From: an uncultured Phocaeicola sp.
Lineage (GTDB): Bacteria; Bacteroidota; Bacteroidia; Bacteroidales; Bacteroidaceae
DNA: 64,000 nt
NCBI GenBank assembly: GCA_944320135.1
Contig: CALUGI010000002.1
Location: 1-64,000 of the forward strand
Reading direction: 5' to 3'
The notes below the pieces were generated by a model, which ran no database searches, was not told where the DNA came from, and saw only the letters and a program-made list of their open reading frames with translations. The position numbers and the translations under genes were made by a program. This document shows positions 45,929 through 54,933 of this stretch, piece by piece. The stretch's first letter is position 1. The number at the start of each line of letters is the position of its first letter.

Positions 45929-46687
45929 TTATTTGCTTGTTTTCAGCCCGCTTCGTTTGCTGCGGTTATAGCTGCGATAGTCGTCCAGTTCAATCTCCAC
46001 ATCCGGCTCCCGCAACTCTCCTTCCTGCGGCAAGCGGAAACGGATATACTTGATGTTCAATCCTCTGTCGAGCCACTGCTGTTCATAATAGGTGCGGATG
46101 CTCAGAATGTCATCGCTTATTCCGGAATGATACAAATCGTCGGTGACGAACTCCACCGGCAGCCTGTTTTCTTCAACCATACATTTCGTATAAGTGAACA
46201 TGAAATTGCTGTCCGTCTTCAGATGCACCAACCCGTCGGGCACGAGAAATTTGCGGTAACGGTTCATGAAATAAGTGGAAGTCAGCCGCTTGGTGGCCTT
46301 CTTCATTTGCGGGTCCGAGAATGTCAGCCAAATTTCGCACACCTCGTTCTGCCCGAAAAAGCGGTCGATGATTTCGATATTGGTGCGCAAGAAGGCCACG
46401 TTTGCCAACCCTTCGCGCAGGGCATCCGTAGCTCCGGTCCACATTCGCGCCCCCTTGATGTCCACGCCGATGAAGTTTTTATCCGGATACCGGCGGGCAA
46501 GCCCTACCGTATATTCGCCTCTTCCGCAGCCCAATTCGAGCACAATCGGATTGTCGTTCTTGAAAAAGTCCCTGCCCCAGTGGCCTTTCATCTCAAACGG
46601 CACCTCATCCGCCACCGAATAAGGATATTCAAACACATGCGGATATTCCGCCATATCCGCGAACTTCGCTAATTTTCCTTTTCCCAT
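45929..46687 (-). CDS. trmB: tRNA (guanine-N7)-methyltransferase
   Basis: The 252-aa enzyme methylates G46 of tRNA. Motifs: [36 protein letters not shown] (SAM site), NIEIIDRFF, and the family signature [20 protein letters not shown] (with the FSDP in place of FPDP). The C-terminal 50 residues ([20 protein letters not shown]) form an extension. ATG 46687 is the family-like start (MGKGKLAKF). A -7 element is seen at 46790-46797. Confidence 0.93.
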   Translation of the reverse strand: MGKGKLAKFADMAEYPHVFEYPYSVADEVPFEMKGHWGRDFFKNDNPIVLELGCGRGEYTVGLARRYPDKNFIGVDIKGARMWTGATDALREGLANVAFLRTNIEIIDRFFGQNEVCEIWLTFSDPQMKKATKRLTSTYFMNRYRKFLVPDGLVHLKTDSNFMFTYTKCMVEENRLPVEFVTDDLYHSGISDDILSIRTYYEQQWLDRGLNIKYIRFRLPQEGELREPDVEIELDDYRSYNRSKRSGLKTSK

Positions 46688-46789
46688 GCAAACAGATATT
46701 CTAACGGCGTCCAAACTCCCGCCGCACAGAAACGGCTTTCCGATTCCGGCCGGAAAATGGCACGCCCAAGTTTCCTATAAAATCCGAGC

Positions 46790-46797
46790 CAAAATTA
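46790..46797 (-). promoter_or_regulatory. -7 element for trmB-mrp
   Basis: Reads TAATTTTG on the minus strand, full match to TAnnTTTG; leader about 100 bases. Confidence 0.45.
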
Positions 46798-46891
46798 CAA
46801 TTTTTCGGCGGAATGTCAAAAAAATGCGGCGGAGAGGGTGAACGTTCCGGCATTTGTGCATTTAATTCAATAAAGCCATCGAACTACAGAC

Positions 46892-48652
46892 ATGAAACAG
46901 TTTCTATATATCTGCACGTCTCTGTGTTTTCCGTTGATTGCCGGATGTTTCCGAAACGAATGCCCTTCCAGCTTTCCCGGCACAGGGCCTCAAATCGTCG
47001 GAGACAGATATCCGTCGTTCGCGTCCGCCGGCAGAAGCGGAAACGCGACAGCCTTCAAAGCCGGAGACCGAGCGCTGTTTTTCGGACAAGGCGGCATACG
47101 CGCAGACGGCATCGTGCTTACGTTCGACGGAAACGCCTGGCATCCCGACCGCCCCATCGAATGGCAGAAAGGAGAGCCAATCTGTTATACGGCAACCTAT
47201 CCGGCATTGGAAACAGACGAAAACGGAAACTACTCCGGCGAGCAACTGTATGCCGACGACAGGAACGGACTGAAAGACATCCTCTTCTGCCAAGATTCGT
47301 GCAAGCAAGGAAACGTAATCACACTGAGATTCGAACATCGGTTCGCACAGCTCAACTTCACTGCCGAACCAAGCCTGAACACTCTGATAGAAAGCATGCA
47401 ATGCAAAACGGCCGCGATAGAATCGTTCAATCCCCGAACGGGAGAAATTGCCTGCTCTCCGGACGTTGCAAACACGTCCGTCCGAAACCGATGCGACGAA
47501 AGCACATACAGTTTTATCATACCTCCCTCACATTCCGCAAACACGCTGCAAACAGAGCTGTCCGTCCGAACGGCCAACCGGGATACGCTTACAGCAATAC
47601 TCTCGGCACCGGAATTTCTGGCAGGAAACGCCTATTCGTGCAACATAAGAATGAAAGACTCCGGAATCGGCATCTACACGGCAGAAGACTTCATCGCTTT
47701 CACCCATCTGATAAACGGCGAAGAATACGGCGGACGCAAGCTGGAAGAATTTGGAGAAACAATCAACGGGACAACCGTTTATTATTTGAAAAACGACATT
47801 GAATTTACAGAAGCGGAATCGGAACAGCTGATGGGAATAGGGCGCAACTACAAATTGGGAGAAACATTCAACGATGTCTTTGACGGACAAGGGCATACCT
47901 TGTCCAATATCAAACTGCACAAACAGCAAAAATGGACTTACAATTACGGCATCTTCGGAGACGTATCCACGACAGGAATCGTGCGGAACCTGACAATAGA
48001 CAACGTTTCTTACATACAAAACGGAGCTATCAATTACGTCGGTTTGCTGGCCGGTATGAACAGCGGGAAAATCTACAACTGCACTGTCCGGAACAGCTCC
48101 ATGAAATCTACGGGCGACTCCGACGTGAACTACAGCGGAGCGGTAGGCTACAACAAGGGAATCATAGCAAACTGCCATGCAAGCGGCATTACGATATCGA
48201 CGGACAAGTCTTCCAACTCCACCTCCGGATTCGCCAAATACAATACGGGGGAGATTTTAAACTGCCATACATCCAACCTGAAATTCAGCGGCTCCACGGG
48301 AGGCGCGTATATCTGCCATGAGAATCAAGGCAATGTGGAGAACTGTTACGTGTACGGCACAGAAGGGAAGTACCGCGCTTTCTGTTTCATCTCGAAAGAG
48401 AACTCCCGCATCGCGCACTGCTTTTATCCGAACAACTACACAAAAGCCCCATTCGGCAACGACTACGGAGCCATTCTTGAAGAACTTCAAACCTATGACA
48501 GCCAGGATTGTACGACAGACGCATCCGGCAAACTCCTGCACGAAAAGCTGAACGAATGGATTGACACGACCGGCAAAACGAAATATCCCGACATCGAATT
48601 TCAGAGATGGGAAAAAGGAGAAACCCTGCCTGCCGCACTCTCCGTTCCGTAA
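46892..48652 (+). CDS. Fimbrillin-like / GLUG-repeat surface lipoprotein
   Basis: The 586-aa product has a lipoprotein signal (MKQFLYICTSLCFPLIAGC). Residues 30-255 resemble the N-terminal domain of Mfa-like/fimbrillin-family proteins: DRALFFGQGGI, CYTATYPALE, ILFCQDS, and VITLRFEHRFAQLNFT. Residues 300-500 form a beta-helix-like stretch with GLUG-type units: DVFDGQGHTLSNIKL, NYGIFGDVSTTGIVRNLTI, YVGLLAGMNSGKIYNCTV, YSGAVGYNKGIIANCHAS and further copies. Surface exposure and adhesion are inferred. It is single, with no fimbrial partner genes nearby, so it is probably a stand-alone surface protein. Confidence 0.78.
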   Translation: MKQFLYICTSLCFPLIAGCFRNECPSSFPGTGPQIVGDRYPSFASAGRSGNATAFKAGDRALFFGQGGIRADGIVLTFDGNAWHPDRPIEWQKGEPICYTATYPALETDENGNYSGEQLYADDRNGLKDILFCQDSCKQGNVITLRFEHRFAQLNFTAEPSLNTLIESMQCKTAAIESFNPRTGEIACSPDVANTSVRNRCDESTYSFIIPPSHSANTLQTELSVRTANRDTLTAILSAPEFLAGNAYSCNIRMKDSGIGIYTAEDFIAFTHLINGEEYGGRKLEEFGETINGTTVYYLKNDIEFTEAESEQLMGIGRNYKLGETFNDVFDGQGHTLSNIKLHKQQKWTYNYGIFGDVSTTGIVRNLTIDNVSYIQNGAINYVGLLAGMNSGKIYNCTVRNSSMKSTGDSDVNYSGAVGYNKGIIANCHASGITISTDKSSNSTSGFAKYNTGEILNCHTSNLKFSGSTGGAYICHENQGNVENCYVYGTEGKYRAFCFISKENSRIAHCFYPNNYTKAPFGNDYGAILEELQTYDSQDCTTDASGKLLHEKLNEWIDTTGKTKYPDIEFQRWEKGETLPAALSVP

Positions 48653-48772
48653 AGCACGCCTCCTGTCCGAACGGATGTTTTCAGACGCATAGTCCGCCCG
48701 CCAGACAGTCAGGAAATTGCGGATATTCATATTTTTTTAGCCAAATAAAAAGGCGGTCTATACAAATTGTTG

Positions 48773-48780
48773 TATTTTTG
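48773..48780 (+). promoter_or_regulatory. -7 element for the coiled-coil protein gene
   Basis: TATTTTTG, full match to TAnnTTTG. The ATG at 48787 is so close that it would be leaderless; ATG 48805 is favoured. Confidence 0.55.
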
Positions 48781-48804
48781 CGCTAAATGCAAAAACGAAA
48801 AGAG

Positions 48805-49677
48805 ATGAACAAAAACAAAGGTCTTGTCATTATCATCATTGTTCTGGCTGCTGCTATTGCAGGCATTTCCTATTTTGCTTTCATGCAAACGGAAAAGAAC
48901 AAGGAAATGAGCGAGCTGTTCGCCATTGAAAAGCAAGAAATGGAAAACGAATACAGCAACTTCGCCACGCAATACGACGAGCTCCAAATACAAATAAACA
49001 ACGATTCTCTCCGCGAAAAGCTGGAAAGCGAAAAGTTGAAAACCCAACGCCTGCTGGAAGAACTTCGCCAAGTGAAAACAAGCGACGCGGCCGAAATCAT
49101 GCGGCTCAAGAAAGAATTGAAAACGGTACGCGCCGTCTTGCGCACGTATGTCATCCAAATTGACTCTCTTAACCGCCTCAATGCAGCCCTGAAGCAGGAA
49201 AACGAAGAAGTGAAAAGCAAATATTCGGAAGCGACAGCGCAAATCACCAACCTTTCTCAAGAGAAAGAAACGCTCCACCAGAAAGTGTCTCTTGCCGCTC
49301 AATTGGATGCCACAAACATAACCGTCCAAACTCTGAACAAGCGGGGAAGAAAAACTTCGAGAGTGAAAAACGTAAAGAAAATTGCCATTTCGTTCACTAT
49401 CGTCAAAAACATCACTGCCGAAACGGGCAACAAAACCATTTACGTGCGCATTGCCAAGCCCGACAACAGCATTCTGACAAAGAACGATGCCGACAAATTC
49501 AAATACGAAGACCGGGAAATCAGCTATTCCATCAAGAAATACATCGAATATACAGGCGAAGAACAATCAGTCAATGTATATTGGAACGTGGAAGAGTTTC
49601 TGTCGGCCGGCACTTATCATATCTATATCTTTGCCGACGGCAACATGATCGGGCAAGGGGACTTTTCGATGAAATAA
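48805..49677 (+). CDS. Membrane-anchored coiled-coil protein of unknown function
   Basis: The 290-aa protein has a short basic start (MNKNKG), one membrane helix (LVIIIIVLAAAIAGISYFAF, residues 7-26), then a coiled coil over about residues 30-165 with long Glu/Lys/Gln/Leu heptads (MSELFAIEKQEMENEY, LKTQRLLEELRQVK, AALKQENEEVKSKYSEA). The last 125 residues form a beta-rich domain (KIAISFTIVKNITAETGNKTIYVRI, YWNVEEFLSAGTYHIYIFAD) that looks like an extracytoplasmic immunoglobulin-type fold. ATG 48805 was taken with AAAAGAGA upstream. I do not recognise the family. It is followed after 16 bases by an S41 protease gene, so the two may work together. Confidence 0.78.
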   Translation: MNKNKGLVIIIIVLAAAIAGISYFAFMQTEKNKEMSELFAIEKQEMENEYSNFATQYDELQIQINNDSLREKLESEKLKTQRLLEELRQVKTSDAAEIMRLKKELKTVRAVLRTYVIQIDSLNRLNAALKQENEEVKSKYSEATAQITNLSQEKETLHQKVSLAAQLDATNITVQTLNKRGRKTSRVKNVKKIAISFTIVKNITAETGNKTIYVRIAKPDNSILTKNDADKFKYEDREISYSIKKYIEYTGEEQSVNVYWNVEEFLSAGTYHIYIFADGNMIGQGDFSMK

Positions 49678-49693
49678 ACCTATAGATAGTGCC

Positions 49694-51133
49694 ATGAACA
49701 TGAGAAAAACATCCGGCAAACTGCTTTGGGCGGGACTCGCGATTGCCTGCATGTTGTCTTCATGCGGAGAAGACCGATCCGGCGAATATTATGCTTTGAT
49801 CGCCACAAAGACATGGATATATGAAGTCATGCAGGAAAACTACCTGTTCTACGAAGACATACCTTCCGAAGACCGGTTGGACTTCTTTGACCGCCCGCAA
49901 GAGTTTTTGGAATCGGCAGCCTCCGACAGAGACGGCAAGAACGGAACACTTTTTTCACACGTAGATTCAGTATTCACAGAATCGCGCGCCACAAGCGCTT
50001 ATCCGTGTTTTGGATTCGAAGCTGCGCTTGTCCGCACTACAGAAGGCACAAATACCATGCGTGTCCTTTACGTGCAACCGGACTCACCGGCAAAAGAAGC
50101 AGGACTGAAACGCGGAGACTGGATTATTGCCGTAGACGGAAAAGAAATCCCCCGCAACGACTACTATACCGACTACATTGAACGCCCCTCCGGAACGCAC
50201 GCCTTTACATTGGGGAAATACAATCCTTACACAGAAGATGAAGCAGGAGATATGACCGGCAACGACGATGAGTATGAAGAATATATCGAATTTGACACGC
50301 TGGGGGTGGTCCAGCTTCCGGCCCCGCGCTATGTGGAGGAACAAGACGTGCTCAAAGCCGGGCTTATTGACGTAAACTCACACAAAAACCTTTACATATT
50401 ATATAATGAATTCGGAGAAGACACCAACGTTTTAGAAAGCGTATTCTCGCAATATGCCGGACAGTTCGAAAATATTATTCTTGACCTTCGTTACAATCCG
50501 GGAGGATATGTATCTACGGCGCAAAGGGTTTGTACCATGATAGCTCCGCAATCAGCAATAGGACAGCCGTTTTTGAGCATGACTTACAACGACAAAATCA
50601 ACAAAACGGAGACTCTGTTTTTTGACACAAACCTGCTTGCGTCAGGAAGTCCGTACCAATACAACAACTTGTATGTCATCACTTCTGAAAATACGGCATC
50701 AGCCTCGGAAATAGTTATCAATTGCCTAAAACCTTACATGGACGGACAACTTATTCAGGTAGGCACACCTACATTCGGAAAGAATGTGGCCCAGCAACTG
50801 TTCACCGATGAAAGCGCACCGAATATCGAACTTTGGCTCACTACAACTTACCTGAGCAATTCAGAGGGATATTACGATTATTTTGAAGACGGACTTCAAC
50901 CGGATTTTGAAATCGAAGAAGATTTGGGCGGAGAACTTGGAGAGTTCGGCACGGAATCCGACTTTCTGATGCTTCCTGTTTTCTATCACATAGCAAACGG
51001 CAGCTTCCCGACAACGGAGACTCCCGAAGAAGATAACACGGACGCTTCAAGCCGGACGAACCGCCTTTCCAGATGCAAGGTGCTGGAAAACTCTATAAGC
51101 CACAAGCCGAAACTTAACTTATTGCCTCAATAA
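49694..51133 (+). CDS. S41-family (C-terminal processing) peptidase lipoprotein
   Basis: The 479-aa product has a lipoprotein signal (GLAIACMLSSCGED). A short N-terminal domain is followed by a PDZ domain (MRVLYVQPDSPAKEAGLKRGDWIIAVDGKEI, residues 115-150). The S41 core holds NIILDLRYNPGGYVSTA, the nucleophile Ser in TSENTASASEIVI, and the general-base Lys in GTPTFGKNVAQQ. It is thus likely active at the outer membrane or periplasm. It carries an unusual acidic loop after the PDZ domain (YTEDEAGDMTGNDDEYEEYIEF). Its partner upstream is a coiled-coil membrane protein. Confidence 0.87.
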   Translation: MNMRKTSGKLLWAGLAIACMLSSCGEDRSGEYYALIATKTWIYEVMQENYLFYEDIPSEDRLDFFDRPQEFLESAASDRDGKNGTLFSHVDSVFTESRATSAYPCFGFEAALVRTTEGTNTMRVLYVQPDSPAKEAGLKRGDWIIAVDGKEIPRNDYYTDYIERPSGTHAFTLGKYNPYTEDEAGDMTGNDDEYEEYIEFDTLGVVQLPAPRYVEEQDVLKAGLIDVNSHKNLYILYNEFGEDTNVLESVFSQYAGQFENIILDLRYNPGGYVSTAQRVCTMIAPQSAIGQPFLSMTYNDKINKTETLFFDTNLLASGSPYQYNNLYVITSENTASASEIVINCLKPYMDGQLIQVGTPTFGKNVAQQLFTDESAPNIELWLTTTYLSNSEGYYDYFEDGLQPDFEIEEDLGGELGEFGTESDFLMLPVFYHIANGSFPTTETPEEDNTDASSRTNRLSRCKVLENSISHKPKLNLLPQ

Positions 51134-51209
51134 ATCTTACGTACCGGACCTTTCGAAGGAAACGCTTAACAAATTTATCAACAGCGTTGAGATTCTTTAC
51201 AACAATTCG

Positions 51210-51241
51210 CTTGGGTCGTTTGTTATAAAAGCATACATTTG
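51210..51241 (+). promoter_or_regulatory. Promoter for the TolC-HlyD-ABC2 operon
   Basis: TACATTTG at 51234-51241 fits the -7 box. CTTG at 51210-51213, 20 bases upstream, is a weak -33 box. This supports the ATG at 51283 over the ATG-less extension from 51241. Confidence 0.55.
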
Positions 51242-51282
51242 TGAGTTGCATAAGCAACCAAACAACAAAGTCCTCAATTGAA

Positions 51283-52749
51283 ATGAAAAGAACTCTAAGT
51301 TTCATTCTGGCAGTCGGCACTACCCTTTGCAGTTTCGCGCAACAAATACTGACTTTGGACAGTTGCCGTGTACTTGCTTTAAAGAACAATAAAGAGCTGC
51401 GCATCTCTCAAGAAAAGATAAATGCAGCCCATTATGAGAAGAAAGCAGCTTTCACCAATTTCCTTCCCAAAATCGGTGTCACAGGAGGGTACATACGTAC
51501 CCAAAAGGAAATCTCTTTGCTCAGCGACGAACAAAAACAAACAATCAGCAATTTGGGCACAACGACAGGCTCGCAACTCCAGCAAAGCCTGCAAACGTTG
51601 GCCGCACAAAACCCCGGTCTCGCAGCAGGGCTGCAAGGCGTGCTTCCGGGCGCAATTTCCGGACTCACTACAGGACTGAACTCTATCGGACAAGGAATAG
51701 TGGACGCTTTGCGCACGGACACACGCAACCTGACTGTAGGAGCTGCAACGCTGACCCAACCCATCTTCATGGGAGGAAAAATCATCGCGTACAACAAAAT
51801 CACCAAATACGCAGAGCGACTTGCCGAATCACAACACGCTACAGGTATGCAGAACATCATCTTGGACACAGACCAGGCATATTGGTTAGTGGTATCGCTG
51901 GCCAACAAAAAGAAACTGGCCGACAGCTTTCTCAAACTCGTAACGAAGTTGGATTCCGATGTCAGCAAGATGGTGAAAGAAGGAGTGGCAACAAAAGCTG
52001 ACATGCTCAGTGTAAAAGTGAAAGTCAATGAAGCAGAAATGACTTCTGTTCAAGTGGGAAACGGACTGAGTCTTGCGAAGATGGCACTCTGCCAACTCTG
52101 CGGGCTTCCCTTAGACACAGACATCAAGCTGGCAGACGAAGAAATAAACAGCCTCACGCTTCCGAACGCATACACCGAAGCCAACGTAAGCACAGCTTTG
52201 GCCAACCGTCAGGAATTGAAGAGTCTGGAATTTGCTTCTGACATCTATCGCCAAAAAGTAAACGTCGTCCGCTCGGATTTCCTGCCGTCTGTAGCTCTCA
52301 CCGCCAATTACATAGTCACCAATCCGTCGTTAATCAACGGATTCGAGAACCGCTTCCGGGGAATGTGGGCAGCAGGTGTCGTAGTAAATATCCCGATATT
52401 CCATTGGGGAGAAGGAATCTACAAAGTAAAGGCTGCCAAAGCAGAAGCCAACATTGCCCGCTACAAGTTGGAAGACACAAGAGAAAAAGTGGAACTTCAA
52501 GTCACCCAAAGCGCATACAAAGTGAACGAGGCAGCCAAGAAGCTGGCTATGGCAGAAAAAAGCATGGAAAGAGCAGAAGAAAACTTACGCTATGCCAATC
52601 TGGGATTCAAGGAAGGAGTTATCCCTACCAGCAACGTACTGGAAGCGCAAACGGCTTGGCTGTCCGCGCAATCCGCTAAAATAGACGCACAAATCGACGT
52701 GAAACTGAGTGAACTTTATTTAAACAAATCAATGGGAATTTTAAAATAA
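51283..52749 (+). CDS. TolC-family outer-membrane efflux protein
   Basis: The 488-aa protein has a signal peptide (MKRTLSFILAVGTTLCSFAQ) followed by LTLDSCRVLALKNNKELRIS, the usual TolC start. Two OEP repeats make up the rest, with long alpha-helical barrel segments and an insert rich in Gly/Ala/Gln (residues 90-150: LQGVLPGAISGLTTGL). The YANLGFKEGVIPTSNVLEAQTAWLSAQ motif near the end is family-typical. It opens the export operon; the HlyD gene starts 6 bases after. Confidence 0.92.
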   Translation: MKRTLSFILAVGTTLCSFAQQILTLDSCRVLALKNNKELRISQEKINAAHYEKKAAFTNFLPKIGVTGGYIRTQKEISLLSDEQKQTISNLGTTTGSQLQQSLQTLAAQNPGLAAGLQGVLPGAISGLTTGLNSIGQGIVDALRTDTRNLTVGAATLTQPIFMGGKIIAYNKITKYAERLAESQHATGMQNIILDTDQAYWLVVSLANKKKLADSFLKLVTKLDSDVSKMVKEGVATKADMLSVKVKVNEAEMTSVQVGNGLSLAKMALCQLCGLPLDTDIKLADEEINSLTLPNAYTEANVSTALANRQELKSLEFASDIYRQKVNVVRSDFLPSVALTANYIVTNPSLINGFENRFRGMWAAGVVVNIPIFHWGEGIYKVKAAKAEANIARYKLEDTREKVELQVTQSAYKVNEAAKKLAMAEKSMERAEENLRYANLGFKEGVIPTSNVLEAQTAWLSAQSAKIDAQIDVKLSELYLNKSMGILK

Positions 52750-52755
52750 ACAAAT

Positions 52756-53739
52756 ATGGAAAAAGCACAACGCAACAATATCATGCTGGCATTCATCACA
52801 CTCGCAGGAGCCGTGGCCATCGTCAGTGCAATCGGATTCTTCACGTTAGGGAAAGGGCCGGAAATCATCCAAGGACAAGCAGAAGCCACCGAATACAGAG
52901 TGTCAAGCAAGGTACCGGGACGAGTGTTGAAACTCTTCGTCTGCGAAGGAGACCCGGTGAAGGCCGGAGACACGCTGGCCATCCTTGAAGCCCCTGATGT
53001 AATGGCGAAGCTGTCGCAAGCACAAGCCGCCGAACAGATGGCGCAGGCCATGAACGAAAAAGCCATCCGAGGCACGCGCAGCGAACAACTGCAAGCAGCT
53101 TTCGAGATGTGGCAAAAAGCCAAAGCCGGACTTGACATTGCAGAAAAATCATATACCCGCGTAAACCGCCTTTATGAAGAAGGAGTGATGACCGCACAGA
53201 AACGCGACGAGACGAAAGCACAATATGACGCGATGAAAGCAACCGAACGCGCAGCATACGCACAATATACAATGGCTAAAAACGGAGCGCAACGCGAAGA
53301 CAAAGCGATGGCGGCCGCACAAGTGGAACGCGCAAAAGGCGCCGTTGCCGAGGTGTCATCCTACATTTCAGAAACTTACCTTACAGCCTCGGCAGACGGA
53401 GAAGTGTCCGAAATATTTCCGAAAGCAGGCGAACTGGTGGGCACCGGCGCACCCATAATGAACGTGGCCCAGCTTGACGACATGTGGGTGACGTTCAACG
53501 TGCGCGAAGACTTCCTGAAAGACTTCACAATGGGCGGGGAAGTAGAAGCCTATATCCCTGCTTTGGAGAAAACGGCGACATTCAAAATTACCTACATAAA
53601 AGACCTGGGAACATACGCTGCATGGAAAGCGACAAAAACGACGGGGCAATTTGACTTAAAGACCTTCGAGGTTAAAGCCAAACCCGTCCAAGTTTTAGAG
53701 AACTTCCGACCGGGAATGTCGGCCATCATTGAAAAATAA
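52756..53739 (+). CDS. HlyD-family membrane fusion protein
   Basis: The 327-aa protein has an N-terminal membrane anchor (LAFITLAGAVAIVSAIGFF), a split lipoyl-like domain (SSKVPGRVLKLFVCEGDPVKAGDTLAILEAP and LTASADGEVSEIFPKAGELVGTG), an alpha-hairpin with Ala/Lys/Gln-rich helices (residues 75-200) and a beta-barrel domain after WVTFNVRE. It bridges inner-membrane permeases and TolC. It is in a four-gene operon with gaps of 6, 6 and 12 bases. Confidence 0.92.
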   Translation: MEKAQRNNIMLAFITLAGAVAIVSAIGFFTLGKGPEIIQGQAEATEYRVSSKVPGRVLKLFVCEGDPVKAGDTLAILEAPDVMAKLSQAQAAEQMAQAMNEKAIRGTRSEQLQAAFEMWQKAKAGLDIAEKSYTRVNRLYEEGVMTAQKRDETKAQYDAMKATERAAYAQYTMAKNGAQREDKAMAAAQVERAKGAVAEVSSYISETYLTASADGEVSEIFPKAGELVGTGAPIMNVAQLDDMWVTFNVREDFLKDFTMGGEVEAYIPALEKTATFKITYIKDLGTYAAWKATKTTGQFDLKTFEVKAKPVQVLENFRPGMSAIIEK

Positions 53740-53745
53740 GCAACT

Positions 53746-54921
53746 ATGTCACTGCAAACCTGGAAGCGTCTTCGGACTATTGCGAAAAGAGAAGTCTTTC
53801 GGATTGCGACCCAACCGATATATCTGTTCAGCATCATTGTCGCGCCGATATTTTGCTTCGTGTTCTTCTCCACGCTCATGGAGAAGGGATTGCCTACGGA
53901 CATGCCTGCCGGAGTAGTGGATTTGGACAATACAGCCACCACACGCAATATCATCCGAAACCTCGACGCTTTCCAACATATCCGCATCACCGCCAGCTAC
54001 GCCAGTATCAGCGAAGCAAGAAGGGCCATGCAAAAGGGAGAAATCTATTCTTTCTACTACATACCTGAAGGAACCACCGAAAAAGCGTTGGCGAACCGGC
54101 AGCCCAAAGTGTCTTTCTATATCAACTATTCCTACTTGATCGCCGGCTCGCTGCTCTACAAGGACGAACGCACAATGTCCGAACTGGCTTCCGCTGCAGT
54201 CGGACAAGCTACGCTCCTTGCCAAAGGCGCAACGGAAGCGCAAGCAATGGCTTTTCTCCAACCTATTGTCATCGAAACCCATGCCCTGAACAATCCGTGG
54301 CTGAACTATTCCGTGTATCTGTGCAACACGCTATTCCCCGGCATACTGATGCTGCTCATCTTCCTGACCACCATCTACACTCTCGGCACCGAACTGAAAG
54401 AAAACACGGCAAAAGAGTGGATGCAGATGGCCGACAACTCCATCACGACAGCCCTATTCGGAAAGTTTCTGCCGCAAACCGCCATATTCTTCCTGATTGC
54501 CGTTTTCTACAACGTCTATCTGTATGGTTTTTTGCATTATCCATGCAACAGCGGGATATTCCCGATGCTGTTGGCCGGACTGCTGCTCGTCATAGCGTCG
54601 CAGGCATTCGGCATATTTTTGTTCGGCCTGTTTGAAAACCTCCGTTTGGCTTTGAGCGCAGCGTCATTGTGGGGAGTGATTTCCTTCTCCATTTCCGGCT
54701 TCACCTACCCCGTTATGGCAATGCACCCCACCCTGCAAGGCTTGTCCGTATTGTTCCCGCTTCGGCACTACTTCCTGATTTATGTCAATCAGGCATTGAA
54801 CGGATACCCTGTCACTTATGCGTGGCAGCCAATCGTATCCCTGCTCATTTTCACGCTGCTGCCGTTCTGCGTACTGAAAAAGCTCCGCACGGCAATGCTG
54901 CATTTCGTCTATCTCCCCTAA
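53746..54921 (+). CDS. ABC-2-type permease, first of a pair
   Basis: The 391-aa membrane protein has the ABC2_membrane_3 layout: one N-terminal helix (IYLFSIIVAPIFCFVFFSTLM), a periplasmic domain to about residue 180, and five or six C-terminal helices. DNPWLNYSVYLCNTLFPGIL, the ELKENTAKEWM loop and FSISGFTYPVMAM are typical. It resembles YhhJ/YbhR-type exporters of drugs or lipids. It contains no nucleotide-binding domain. It is followed 12 bases later by a homologous permease. Confidence 0.9.
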   Translation: MSLQTWKRLRTIAKREVFRIATQPIYLFSIIVAPIFCFVFFSTLMEKGLPTDMPAGVVDLDNTATTRNIIRNLDAFQHIRITASYASISEARRAMQKGEIYSFYYIPEGTTEKALANRQPKVSFYINYSYLIAGSLLYKDERTMSELASAAVGQATLLAKGATEAQAMAFLQPIVIETHALNNPWLNYSVYLCNTLFPGILMLLIFLTTIYTLGTELKENTAKEWMQMADNSITTALFGKFLPQTAIFFLIAVFYNVYLYGFLHYPCNSGIFPMLLAGLLLVIASQAFGIFLFGLFENLRLALSAASLWGVISFSISGFTYPVMAMHPTLQGLSVLFPLRHYFLIYVNQALNGYPVTYAWQPIVSLLIFTLLPFCVLKKLRTAMLHFVYLP

Positions 54922-54933
54922 AAGCATTCTATC

